64,000 nt of DNA, taken from Amarobacillus sp046328225 (GTDB taxonomy: Bacteria; Chloroflexota; Dehalococcoidia; Tepidiformales; Tepidiformaceae). The notes under the pieces are model-generated. The model saw nothing but the letters and a program-made list of their open reading frames with translations, had not been told where the DNA came from and did no database searches. The position numbers and the translations under genes are program-made. Shown piece after piece: positions 34,640-41,163 of the stretch. The stretch is from positions 1 through 64,000 of the forward strand of contig JAXLWZ010000018.1 of NCBI GenBank assembly GCA_046328225.1, in the 5' to 3' direction. The number at the start of each line of letters is the position of its first letter. The stretch's first letter is position 1.

Positions 34640-34645
34640 ATTGTA
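34640..34645 (-). promoter_or_regulatory. -10 box of dapA operon
   Basis: TACAAT on the minus strand, 27 bp before the dapA ATG. The same AT-rich patch is upstream of the divergent phosphatase gene. Confidence 0.5.
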
Positions 34646-34683
34646 CGCGCTGGGAAGCGGCGGCGCAGGCGAAGGAGGGGTGA

Positions 34684-35154
34684 ATGCTGCGGCAGTTCGT
34701 GCATTCGCTGCGGGCGCCGGCGTGGTCGTGGGTGGAGGAGGGCAGGCTGATCGCGGGCCGCTATCCGCGCGAGGATGCGGTGCTGGCGGAGTGGCGCGGC
34801 CTCGGCATCGGGACGGTCGTGAACCTGCGGGAGGACGCGCACGCGCCGGGGCGGCTCGAACGGCTGGGGCTGCGCGAAGTGCACGTGCCCATGCGCGACC
34901 TGCGGACGCCCTCGGAGGCGCAGCTCACGGCGGGGGTGGAAGGGATGCTGGAGGCGTTCGCGCGGGGCGAGGGCGTGGCCGTGCATTGCGCCGCCGGCCT
35001 CGGGCGCACGGGGACGCTGGTGGCGTGCTACTTCGTGGCGACAGGGCTCACGGCGGAGGAGGCCATCGCCCGGGTTCGCGCCGCACGGCCCGGGACGATC
35101 GAGACGCGTGGGCAGGAAGACGCGGTGCGGCGGTTCGCGCAACGGCGAGGCTGA
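34684..35154 (+). CDS. Dual-specificity/tyrosine protein phosphatase
   Basis: Protein of 156 aa. The signature VHCAAGLGRTGTLVA contains the HCx5R(T/S) P-loop with catalytic Cys near residue 101; the general acid is probably Asp in MRDLRTPS. It is the size of a stand-alone DSP catalytic domain. AAGGAGGGG precedes the ATG. Substrates may be phosphoproteins, phosphoinositols or sugars; nothing in the context decides this. Confidence 0.9.
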   Translation: MLRQFVHSLRAPAWSWVEEGRLIAGRYPREDAVLAEWRGLGIGTVVNLREDAHAPGRLERLGLREVHVPMRDLRTPSEAQLTAGVEGMLEAFARGEGVAVHCAAGLGRTGTLVACYFVATGLTAEEAIARVRAARPGTIETRGQEDAVRRFAQRRG

Positions 35155-35157
35155 GGC

Positions 35158-36432
35158 TCAGGAGGCGGCGGCTCGCGCTTGCCGGGCGCGGCGAGGGCGA
35201 TTGGCCGCGGCCAGCAGCCGTTCGTTGCGGGCGGCGAGCCGGGCGTGGCGCTTCTGGAGCGCGGGCAGGCCGGTCTCGGCGTTCGCGGGCCCGGGGCGCA
35301 GCAACCCTCGGGCGACGAGCGCGAGGCATTCAGCGGTGGCTTCGAGGGCGCCGGGGACATCACCGAGGCGCCGTTCGAGCAGGCGGGCGAGCTCGACGTA
35401 GGGACCGACGCGGCGATTTCGAGCATCGGCGAGGAGGGTGCGCCAGGCGTCGGCGGCTTCGGCGTAGCGTTCGAGGCGGGTAGCGCAGCGGGCGGTGCGT
35501 TCGAGCGCTTCGACGCGGTCGGCCCGGGCGGGATTGCACGCGAGGGCGGCGGTCGAGTGGCCGAGCGCGGCGGCGAAGTCTCCGGCGTACTCGGCGGCGC
35601 GCGATGCCTGGAGGTCGCCTTCGCGGCCGTCGCAGACGGCGGCCAGGTGCGCGGCGAGGGCGACGAGCGAGAGGATGTCCCAGGCGTTGTGGCGCAGGAC
35701 GGGGAGGATCCAGGTCGGGTCGCCCGTGCGCTGGAAGCGGAAGTAGCGCTCGGGGACTTCGCTGGAGGGGCAATCGGCTTCGCGTTCGAAGCCCAGAAGC
35801 TCGGCTTCAAGGCGGACGAGGCGGTGGGAATCGAACTGGCCGCGGAAGAGGCGGCGATTGGGGTGCAGCAGGTCCAGATGGGGGAGCTGGCGGAAGGTGG
35901 GGCGGGTGCGCGAAAGGATGTAGCGCGTTTCGAGCATGGGCAGGTCGAAGGACTTGCCGTTGTAGCTGACGAGGGCGCCGGCGCGTTCGAGGTCCTCGGC
36001 GAGGCCGCCGAGGAGGCCGCCTTCGAACTCGGGGGAAGGGAGGACGTACTGGCGGAGGCGGAGGAGGGTGCCATCGAAGCGGGCGGTGCCGGCGAGGAAG
36101 ACCATGGCGCCGGCGCCGCCCAGGCCGGTGGTCTCGGTATCGATGTAGAGGAAGTCGCGGGGGTGGAGCGCGGCGAGACGGGGTTCGCGCACCTGGCCGC
36201 CGAGGCGCGCGGGATCGAGGCTGAGGGCACGGTGGAGGACGACATCGCCGTGCGCCCAGCCGGCTTCGTAGACGCTTTCGATGACGTAGCCAGGCCCGTG
36301 GGGCGATTCAAACCACGCCCCCCCGAGCGCGGACAAATCGCGGAGCGCGGTGACGCTTTCGGCGCGCGGCGCCGGGGGCATGCGAGCGGGCTGGCTCAAA
36401 GCCGCGCGCAGGCGGTCGCGCAAGTCAGCCAC
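35158..36432 (-). CDS. YprB-like ribonuclease H-fold exonuclease with helical repeats
   Basis: Protein of 424 aa. The nuclease domain (residues ~90-265) begins FLYIDTETTGLGGAGAM, with the DxE pair of the DnaQ/DEDD superfamily, continues with VSYNGKSFDLPMLETR (third acidic residue), and HNAWDILSL supplies the last Asp. The remaining ~150 residues are Ala/Arg-rich TPR-like helices. B. subtilis YprB has the same order. GTG start; a palindrome lies 7 bp upstream at the predicted transcription start. Confidence 0.85.
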   Translation of the reverse strand: MADLRDRLRAALSQPARMPPAPRAESVTALRDLSALGGAWFESPHGPGYVIESVYEAGWAHGDVVLHRALSLDPARLGGQVREPRLAALHPRDFLYIDTETTGLGGAGAMVFLAGTARFDGTLLRLRQYVLPSPEFEGGLLGGLAEDLERAGALVSYNGKSFDLPMLETRYILSRTRPTFRQLPHLDLLHPNRRLFRGQFDSHRLVRLEAELLGFEREADCPSSEVPERYFRFQRTGDPTWILPVLRHNAWDILSLVALAAHLAAVCDGREGDLQASRAAEYAGDFAAALGHSTAALACNPARADRVEALERTARCATRLERYAEAADAWRTLLADARNRRVGPYVELARLLERRLGDVPGALEATAECLALVARGLLRPGPANAETGLPALQKRHARLAARNERLLAAANRPRRARQARAAAS

Positions 36433-36438
36433 GGGGGG

Positions 36439-36451
36439 ATGTTCCGAACAT
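36439..36451. promoter_or_regulatory. Palindromic operator candidate at the YprB-like gene promoter
   Basis: ATGTTCCGAACAT is a perfect 13-base palindrome. On the minus strand a CATAAT box lies at 36462-36457, so the palindrome covers the expected start of transcription. The regulator is unknown; the inside-out order of the half-sites does not match the Gram-positive LexA box. Confidence 0.4.
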
Positions 36452-36470
36452 TTGTGCGATTATGGGGGGT

Positions 36471-36652
36471 GGAGAGAAAAGAGAAAAGAGGAAGGAGAAA
36501 AGGGGGCTCGAGGCTCGAGGTTCGAGGCTCGAGCGGGGGCAACCCCGGGGAGAGAAACGAGAGGAACGAGGAAAGAGAAAAGGGCGCGCGGGAACGTGGC
36601 GGCGGCCGGCGTGCGGCCACCCCATTTCTCTTTCCTCTTTTCTCTTTTCTCC
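36471..36652. repeat. Composite heptad element: R2 array, R5 array, core, R2 array, inverted R2 array
   Basis: In order: R2 units GAGAAAA, GAGAAAA, GAGGAAG, GAGAAAA (36474-36501); R5 units GCTCGAG, GCTCGAG, GTTCGAG, GCTCGAG (36506-36533); the core GGGGGCAACCCCGGGGAGA (36535-36553); a second, less regular R2 array to 36583; and an inverted R2 array at 36625-36652. The outer R2 copies can pair over about 33 bases with three mismatches. Fills the whole space between the YprB-like promoter and the FmdB promoter. Confidence 0.75.
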
Positions 36653-36676
36653 ACGGCGGGCGCGAGCCCGCCGTGC

Positions 36677-36682
36677 TATCGT
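36677..36682 (+). promoter_or_regulatory. -10 box directly in front of FmdB-like gene (leaderless start)
   Basis: TATCGT is followed by 6 bases and the ATG. No ribosome-binding site is present. Confidence 0.45.
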
Positions 36683-36688
36683 TCGCGC

Positions 36689-36994
36689 ATGCCGTTCTAC
36701 GAATTCGTTTGCCCTGTGTGTGACAGCCGCGCCGAGGTCTTCGTGCGTTCGGTGAACTCGACGGTGACCGCGCCGGCCTGCACGACCGAAGGCTGCGAAG
36801 GCTCGATGCGCCGCGCCGTCAGCCGCTTCATGCGGCACCTCACGGAGATGGACAAGCTCGCCGAGGCCGAGGCCAAGTGGGGCAAGCAGGTCGACGACGT
36901 GATGGGCCCCAGCCCGGACATCGGCCGCTACGCCCGCCGCTACGAAGCGCTCTCGAAGGACCTCCCGCCCCCCGAACACCCGGTTCACGAATAA
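36689..36994 (+). CDS. FmdB-type zinc ribbon protein
   Basis: Protein of 101 aa. The N-terminus MPFYEFVCPVCDSRAEVFV and the later CTTEGCEG supply two cysteine pairs of the FmdB (CxxC) zinc ribbon, a putative regulatory domain. The C-terminal half is a charged helical region. The exact function is unknown for the family. Heptad repeats lie on both sides: the composite element upstream and an R2 array starting at the stop codon. Confidence 0.85.
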   Translation: MPFYEFVCPVCDSRAEVFVRSVNSTVTAPACTTEGCEGSMRRAVSRFMRHLTEMDKLAEAEAKWGKQVDDVMGPSPDIGRYARRYEALSKDLPPPEHPVHE

Positions 36995-37024
36995 GAGAAA
37001 AGAGAAACGAGGAAAGAGAAAAGG
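36995..37024 (+). repeat. Heptad repeat element, family R2, copy c
   Basis: Units GAGAAAA, GAGAAAC, GAGGAAA, GAGAAAA followed by GG, starting on the base after the FmdB stop codon. A pyrimidine-rich partial inverse lies at 37064-37085, next to the trxB stop. Confidence 0.75.
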
Positions 37025-37083
37025 GCGCGCGGGAAGCCGCGGCGTCCGGCGCGCCGTTTTATCCTTCCCCTTGTCTCCTTTCT

Positions 37084-37998
37084 CTAGCCGAGCCAGTGCT
37101 CGGCGGCTATCGCGGCCGTGGCGCCGTCGCCGCAGGCGGCGATGAGCTGGCGCGCGGCGTTGGTGCGGAGGTCGCCGGCGGCGAAGAGGCCGGGGACGCT
37201 GGTGCGCATGGAGAGGTCGACGATGGCGTGGCCGCCGGCATCGAGATCGGCGAGGCCGCGGAGCAGGCTGCTGTTCGGGGTCTGGCCGATGAAGATGAAG
37301 ATGGCGGACACGGGGAGTTCGCTCGTGGCGCCCGTCTCGAGGTTGCGCAGGGCGAGGCGTTCGACCTGGTCGGTGCCGATGATGCGTTCGACGACGGTGT
37401 TCCAGGTGAAGGTGAAACGGGGGTTGGCGCGGGCGCGTTCCTGGAGGATGCGGCTGGCGCGGAGCGCTTCGCGGCGATGGATGAGGTGGACTTTGCTGGC
37501 GTAGCGGGTGAGGAAAAGGCCCTCATCGAGCGCGGCATCGCCGCCACCCACGACGGCGACTTCCTGGTCCTTGAAGAAGGCGGCATCGCAGGTGGCGCAC
37601 CAGCTGACGCCGCGGCCGGTGAACTCGGTTTCGCCGGGGATGCCGAGGCGGTTGTAATCGGCGCCGGCGGTGACGATGACGGCGCGGGCGTGGTAGGTAT
37701 CGCCGGCGGCTTCGACGGTGAAGGTGCCATCGGGTTCGCGGCGAAGGGCGGTGGCGCCTTCGTAGACGAGCTGGGCGCCGAACTTCTCGGCCTGCTGAAC
37801 GAGCAGCTGGGCGAGGTCGAAGCCGTTGACGCCGTTGGGGAAGCCGGGGAAGTTCTCGACGACATCGGTCGTGGCGATCTGGCCGCCGGTGACTTTGTGT
37901 TCGAAGACGACGGTGGAGCGGCGGGCGCGGGCGGCGTAGAGGGCGGCGGTGAGGCCGGCTCCCCCGCCACCGACGATGGCGATATCGACGTTCTGCAC
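37084..37998 (-). CDS. trxB: Thioredoxin reductase
   Basis: FAD/NADPH enzyme of 304 aa that reduces thioredoxin. FAD motif IAIVGGGGAGLTAALYAARA, redox centre WCATCDAAFF (CxxC), NADPH motif VAVVGGGDAALDEGLFL and the C-terminal GLFAAGDLRT are all present. The redox pair is CATC, as in the standard enzyme. The GTG at 37998 is preceded by AGAAGGGA; a frame extension to 38022 is possible but unlikely. It is co-transcribed with trxA through an intervening hairpin. Confidence 0.95.
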   Translation of the reverse strand: MQNVDIAIVGGGGAGLTAALYAARARRSTVVFEHKVTGGQIATTDVVENFPGFPNGVNGFDLAQLLVQQAEKFGAQLVYEGATALRREPDGTFTVEAAGDTYHARAVIVTAGADYNRLGIPGETEFTGRGVSWCATCDAAFFKDQEVAVVGGGDAALDEGLFLTRYASKVHLIHRREALRASRILQERARANPRFTFTWNTVVERIIGTDQVERLALRNLETGATSELPVSAIFIFIGQTPNSSLLRGLADLDAGGHAIVDLSMRTSVPGLFAAGDLRTNAARQLIAACGDGATAAIAAEHWLG

Positions 37999-38022
37999 GG
38001 TGTCCCTTCTCCCGGGAAACAA

Positions 38023-38056
38023 CGGAGGGGCGAGCCTGTAGCAGGCTGCCCCTCCG
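38023..38056 (-). promoter_or_regulatory. Hairpin between trxA and trxB
   Basis: CGGAGGGGC and AGCCTG pair with their complements as a ~15-bp stem with one bulged base and a 3-base loop, in the 97-bp gap. It could act as a partial terminator that keeps thioredoxin above reductase. Confidence 0.6.
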
Positions 38057-38095
38057 CGATGGTGTTATTGGGCCGCCGGCCAGGGCGGCGGGGTC

Positions 38096-38428
38096 CTAGC
38101 TGAGCGCGGCGTCGATGCGCTTCTTGATGTCGCTCTTCGGGCGGAAGCCGACGATGGTCTCGACGGGGCGGTCTTCGCCGGGCTTGAAGACGAGGAGCGA
38201 GGGGATGGAGCGGATGCCGTACTTGGTGGGGACGGCGGGGTTTTCGTCGGTGTTCATCTTGACGAAGTTGACCTTGCCGGCATATTCCTCGCTGAGTTCG
38301 GCCACGACCGGGGCGACCATGCGGCAGGGGCCGCACCAGGGAGCCCAGAAATCGACAAGGGTGGGAAGCTCGCCCTTGATGACGTCGCTATCGAAGGTGG
38401 CGTCGGAGACTTCGCGGACATCCGCCAT
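38096..38428 (-). CDS. trxA: Thioredoxin
   Basis: Protein of 110 aa with active site FWAPWCGPCRM and the cis-Pro loop IRSIPSLLVF. Keeps cytoplasmic thiols reduced and supplies electrons to ribonucleotide reductase, peroxiredoxins and others. GGAGGAG precedes the ATG. It heads the minus-strand trxA-trxB unit, whose promoter overlaps a CsoR-type operator. Confidence 0.97.
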   Translation of the reverse strand: MADVREVSDATFDSDVIKGELPTLVDFWAPWCGPCRMVAPVVAELSEEYAGKVNFVKMNTDENPAVPTKYGIRSIPSLLVFKPGEDRPVETIVGFRPKSDIKKRIDAALS

Positions 38429-38456
38429 TGGTGGGACTCCTCCCGGTGCACCGGCA

Positions 38457-38484
38457 TTGACAGCGGAGGCACCTGTTGTATGGT
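38457..38484 (+). promoter_or_regulatory. Promoter of csoR-like gene
   Basis: TTGACA (38457-38462) and TATGGT (38479-38484) with 16 bp between them, close to consensus. Start near 38491, immediately before the operator. Confidence 0.7.
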
Positions 38485-38490
38485 AGGTTC

Positions 38491-38520
38491 ACGATACCCG
38501 GTGGGGGTATCCCCTGTCAA
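38491..38520 (-). promoter_or_regulatory. Promoter of trxA-trxB
   Basis: On the minus strand TTGACA (38520-38515) and TATCGT (38496-38491) are 18 bp apart. The spacer and part of the -10 box coincide with the CsoR-type operator. Confidence 0.65.
38494..38510. promoter_or_regulatory. CsoR/FrmR-type operator
   Basis: ATACCCGGTGGGGGTAT: the ATACC...GGTAT ends with a central G/C tract are the known operator type of CsoR-family repressors. It covers the start region of the csoR promoter and the core of the trx promoter. Confidence 0.68.
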
Positions 38521-38538
38521 GGGGCGAAGGCAAGGCCG

Positions 38539-38802
38539 ATGGAACCCGACAAGAAGCTGCAAGACCGGCTGGCGCGCGTGGAAGGGCAGGTCCGCGGGCT
38601 GCGCAAGATGCTCGAGGAGCGGCGCGGCTGCGAGGATGTGCTGAACCAGCTGCTGGCGGCGCGATCGGGGCTGGAGCAGGCGGGGCTGATTCTGCTGGAC
38701 CAGCACCTGACGGATTGCATCCTGAGCGACCCGATGATCTCGGCGGAATCGCTGGAGAAGGTGCGGGAAGCGCTGCGGCTCTGGGTGAAGCACGGGGGGT
38801 AG
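38539..38802 (+). CDS. csoR: CsoR/FrmR/CstR-family repressor
   Basis: All-helical DNA-binding repressor of 87 aa. RLARVEGQVRGLRKML is the family's first helix. Cys31, His56 and Cys60 (GCEDVL and DQHLTDC) reproduce the Cys-His-Cys Cu(I) ligand triad of CsoR, with the same spacing as the mycobacterial protein. CstR (persulfide sensors) lack the His and FrmR lacks the second Cys, so copper sensing is the best guess. However, no copper transporter is nearby, and the adjacent target is trxA-trxB, so a thiol-stress role remains possible. It likely represses its own promoter. Confidence 0.88.
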   Translation: MEPDKKLQDRLARVEGQVRGLRKMLEERRGCEDVLNQLLAARSGLEQAGLILLDQHLTDCILSDPMISAESLEKVREALRLWVKHGG

Positions 38803-39065
38803 TTCCCAGTTCCCAGTGGCAAGTTCCCAGGGGATCGGCCCTGGACGGGGCGAATTCAGGCGTGGGGTAGCCCCTGGGAACCGGGAACTTGGTACTGGGA
38901 ACTCCCTCAGGGATCGGCCCTGGATGGGGCGAATTCGGGCGCGGGGTGGCCCACCGGGAACTGGGAACCTGGTACTGGGAACTCCCTCAGGGATCGGCCC
39001 TGGACGGGGCGAATTCGGGGCGCGGGGTGGCCCACCGGGAACCGGGAACTTGGAACTGGGTACTG
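38801..39065. repeat. Heptad repeat element, family R1, copy d, expanded to three ~80-bp units
   Basis: Begins in the csoR stop codon with units AGTTCCC, AGTTCCC, AGTGGCA, AGTTCCC, AGGGG. Inside are three ~80-bp tandem units (ATCGGCCCTGGA at 38834, 38913 and 38993), each with CGAATTC and inverted heptads GGGAACT/GGGTACT. The first holds the core in reverse (GGGGTAGCCCCT). No unique spacers, so not a CRISPR. A degenerate fourth unit fades out near 39090. No gene is seen between here and 39152. Confidence 0.75.
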
Positions 39066-39152
39066 AATGAGAACTCCCTTAAGGTCTGTCCCTGATGTGC
39101 GGGCGGGCGGGGGTGTGGGAAGGTGGCGGCGGCGGGGTTTCGAGGTAGGGAG

Positions 39153-39341
39153 ATGTCTCGAAGCTCAAAGGTTCCACCGTGTCCGCTGTGCGGACGAGTC
39201 ACCCGGGCGCATTCGCGGCTGGTCGTGCGGGATATCGAGTGTCCCGGCGTCTCGCGGCCGAGTGCGTTCGCGACGATTATCTGCCGGGACTGTGCCTTCG
39301 CGATGGTCGTGCGATCGCAGGCGATGCTCTCGGCGAGTTAG
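39153..39341 (+). CDS. Small zinc-ribbon protein, hypothetical
   Basis: Protein of 62 aa with two CxxC pairs, PPCPLCGRV and ICRDCAF, 37 residues apart, the spacing of a zinc ribbon or zinc finger. GAGGTAGGGAG stands directly before the ATG. Not assigned to a family. It lies between the R1 array and glgC. Confidence 0.55.
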   Translation: MSRSSKVPPCPLCGRVTRAHSRLVVRDIECPGVSRPSAFATIICRDCAFAMVVRSQAMLSAS

Positions 39342-39421
39342 CGGCGTGCGTTCCCCGGAAGTGCGACAGGGCTGTGAGAAACGCCCCCCGATTGCCGTTT
39401 CATGCGTCAATCTCTCAGGCG

Positions 39422-39427
39422 TACAAT
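39422..39427 (+). promoter_or_regulatory. -10 box of glgC
   Basis: TACAAT, 27 bp before the glgC ATG; -35 not clear. Confidence 0.45.
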
Positions 39428-39454
39428 CGCGCCACGCTACTTCGGGGGCGCGTC

Positions 39455-40744
39455 ATGGAGAACGTGTTGGCGATGATCCTGGCGGGCGGCCAGGGCGACC
39501 GGCTGTCCATCCTCTCGGAGCAGCGGGCGAAGCCCGCCGTGGTCTTCGGCGGGCATTACCGGATTATCGACTTCGCGTTGAGCAACGTCGCGAACAGCGG
39601 CATCGACAAGGTGGCGGTGCTCACGCAGTACCGTCCGCGGTCGCTGGTGAACCACATCGGTTCGGGCCGGAGCTGGGGCTTCGACAACCTGGACAACTTC
39701 GTCCAGATCCTGCAGCCGTATCTCGGCCGGGCGGATATGGACTGGTATTCGGGGACGGCCGACGCGGTCTACCAGAACCTCTACGTGATCGAGGAGTCGC
39801 GCGCCCGCGAGGTACTGATCCTCGCGGGCGACCACATCTACCTGACGTCGTACCGGAACATGATCGCGTACCACCGATCGCAGGGGGCGGACGCGACGGT
39901 GGCGGTGTACTCGGTCCCGCGGGAGGAGGCGCACCGCTTCGGTGTGCTGGACCTGGACCAGACGGGGCGGGTGATCGATTTCCAGGAGAAGCCGCCCAAC
40001 CCGCGCGCGCCGTGGGTTTCGATGGGCGTGTACGTGTTCAACAAGGATGTGCTGGTGGAGCAGCTGCAGGCGGACGCCGATGAGGGCGACGGCAGCAAGC
40101 ACGACTTCGGCCGGAACATCATCCCGCGGATGTACCAGACGCACCGTGTCTTCGGGTACCAGTACCAGGACTACTGGCGCGATGTGGGGACGGTGGAATC
40201 GTACTGGCAGGCGAACATGGATCTGCTGAGTCCGAATCCGTCGCTGCACCTGGAGGACCCGGACCTGCGGCTGCGCACGGCGGGGAGCATCCAGGCGCCG
40301 GCGCGCTTCGGGCCGAACGCGGTGATCAGCAGCTCGATGGTTTCGCCGGAGGCGCGCGTCTACGGCGAGGTGACACGGTCGGTGATTTCGCCGGGCGTGA
40401 TCATCGAGGAGGGCGCGATCGTTCGCGATTCGGTGATCCAGCATCGCTGCATCATTCGCTCGGGCGCGGTGGTGGACCGCTGCATCCTGGACAAGGAAGT
40501 GACGGTTGGGAACGGCGCGGTGGTGGGCGAAGGGAACGAGAACATCCCGAACCGCGAGCGGCCGGACATCGTGAACGCGGGCATCACCATCGTGGGGAAG
40601 CGGGTGAGCGTGCCGGCGGGGCTGCACGTGGGGCGGAACGTGGTCATCGGCCCGGGTGTTTCGGAAGAGCTGATGGAAGTCGGGCACCTGGAGAGCGGCG
40701 CGTCCATCCACCCGACGACGATGCCGTTGCACCTGTTCGTCTGA
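39455..40744 (+). CDS. glgC: Glucose-1-phosphate adenylyltransferase
   Basis: Enzyme of 429 aa making ADP-glucose for glycogen. The N-terminal nucleotidyltransferase has LAGGQGDRLSILSEQRAKPAV (pyrophosphorylase signature and Lys), FALSNVANSGI, AGDHIYL (catalytic Asp) and FQEKP. The C-terminal left-handed beta-helix (VISSSMVSPEARVYGEV...) carries the allosteric half. The first residues are right at the family start, MENVLAMILAGGQG, and the frame extension upstream is unlikely. It suggests glycogen storage. Confidence 0.95.
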   Translation: MENVLAMILAGGQGDRLSILSEQRAKPAVVFGGHYRIIDFALSNVANSGIDKVAVLTQYRPRSLVNHIGSGRSWGFDNLDNFVQILQPYLGRADMDWYSGTADAVYQNLYVIEESRAREVLILAGDHIYLTSYRNMIAYHRSQGADATVAVYSVPREEAHRFGVLDLDQTGRVIDFQEKPPNPRAPWVSMGVYVFNKDVLVEQLQADADEGDGSKHDFGRNIIPRMYQTHRVFGYQYQDYWRDVGTVESYWQANMDLLSPNPSLHLEDPDLRLRTAGSIQAPARFGPNAVISSSMVSPEARVYGEVTRSVISPGVIIEEGAIVRDSVIQHRCIIRSGAVVDRCILDKEVTVGNGAVVGEGNENIPNRERPDIVNAGITIVGKRVSVPAGLHVGRNVVIGPGVSEELMEVGHLESGASIHPTTMPLHLFV

Positions 40745-40766
40745 TGGGCGAACGGCGGGCCGGGAC

Positions 40767-41159
40767 GTGAGGGTCTATACGCTCGCGGAGGCGCGCGCGC
40801 TGCTGCCGGTGGTGCAGCCGGTGCTGGCGGGCATCGCGAGCCTGGTGCAAGAGCTGCGCGCGATGCAGGCGGCGATGTCCGTAGACATGCGCGGGGCGAG
40901 CGGCGATGGCGCGCTCACGGCGAACCCCTGGGCCGAACACAGTAAGGACCGCGGCGACGAGCTCACGCGGCTGCTGCAGGAAGCGGTGGCGCGGCTGGAG
41001 CAGTGGGGCATCGAGCTGAAGGACCCGGATCGCGGCCTCATCGACTTCCATCACGAGCGCGAGGGCGAGGTGGTGTACCTCTGCTACATGCTCGGCGAGC
41101 CGGACATCGACTGGTGGCACCCGCTGGAGACGGGGTACGCGGGGCGGAGGCCGGTGTAG
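40767..41159 (+). CDS. DUF2203 family protein
   Basis: Protein of 130 aa. YTLAEARALLPVVQPVL at the N-terminus and GLIDFHHEREGEVVYLCYMLGEPDIDWWH at the C-terminus are the family's conserved blocks. Function unknown; members occur in Chloroflexota, Deinococcus and others. GTG start 22 bp after glgC. Confidence 0.85.
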   Translation: MRVYTLAEARALLPVVQPVLAGIASLVQELRAMQAAMSVDMRGASGDGALTANPWAEHSKDRGDELTRLLQEAVARLEQWGIELKDPDRGLIDFHHEREGEVVYLCYMLGEPDIDWWHPLETGYAGRRPV

Positions 41160-41163
41160 CGCC

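Noticed and set aside
36439..36451. LexA (SOS) box
   Set aside because: Half-sites are in the opposite order from the Gram-positive LexA consensus and the spacing differs; kept only as an unknown operator.
38816..39070. Frames inside the R1 array giving a repetitive peptide, and a possible CRISPR
   Set aside because: The peptide is only the translated repeat, without a start signal. There are no unique spacers between ~80-bp units and no cas genes, so it is not a CRISPR.
39179..39454. N-terminal extension of glgC in the same open frame
   Set aside because: It covers the zinc-ribbon gene and the TACAAT box; family homology starts at 39455.
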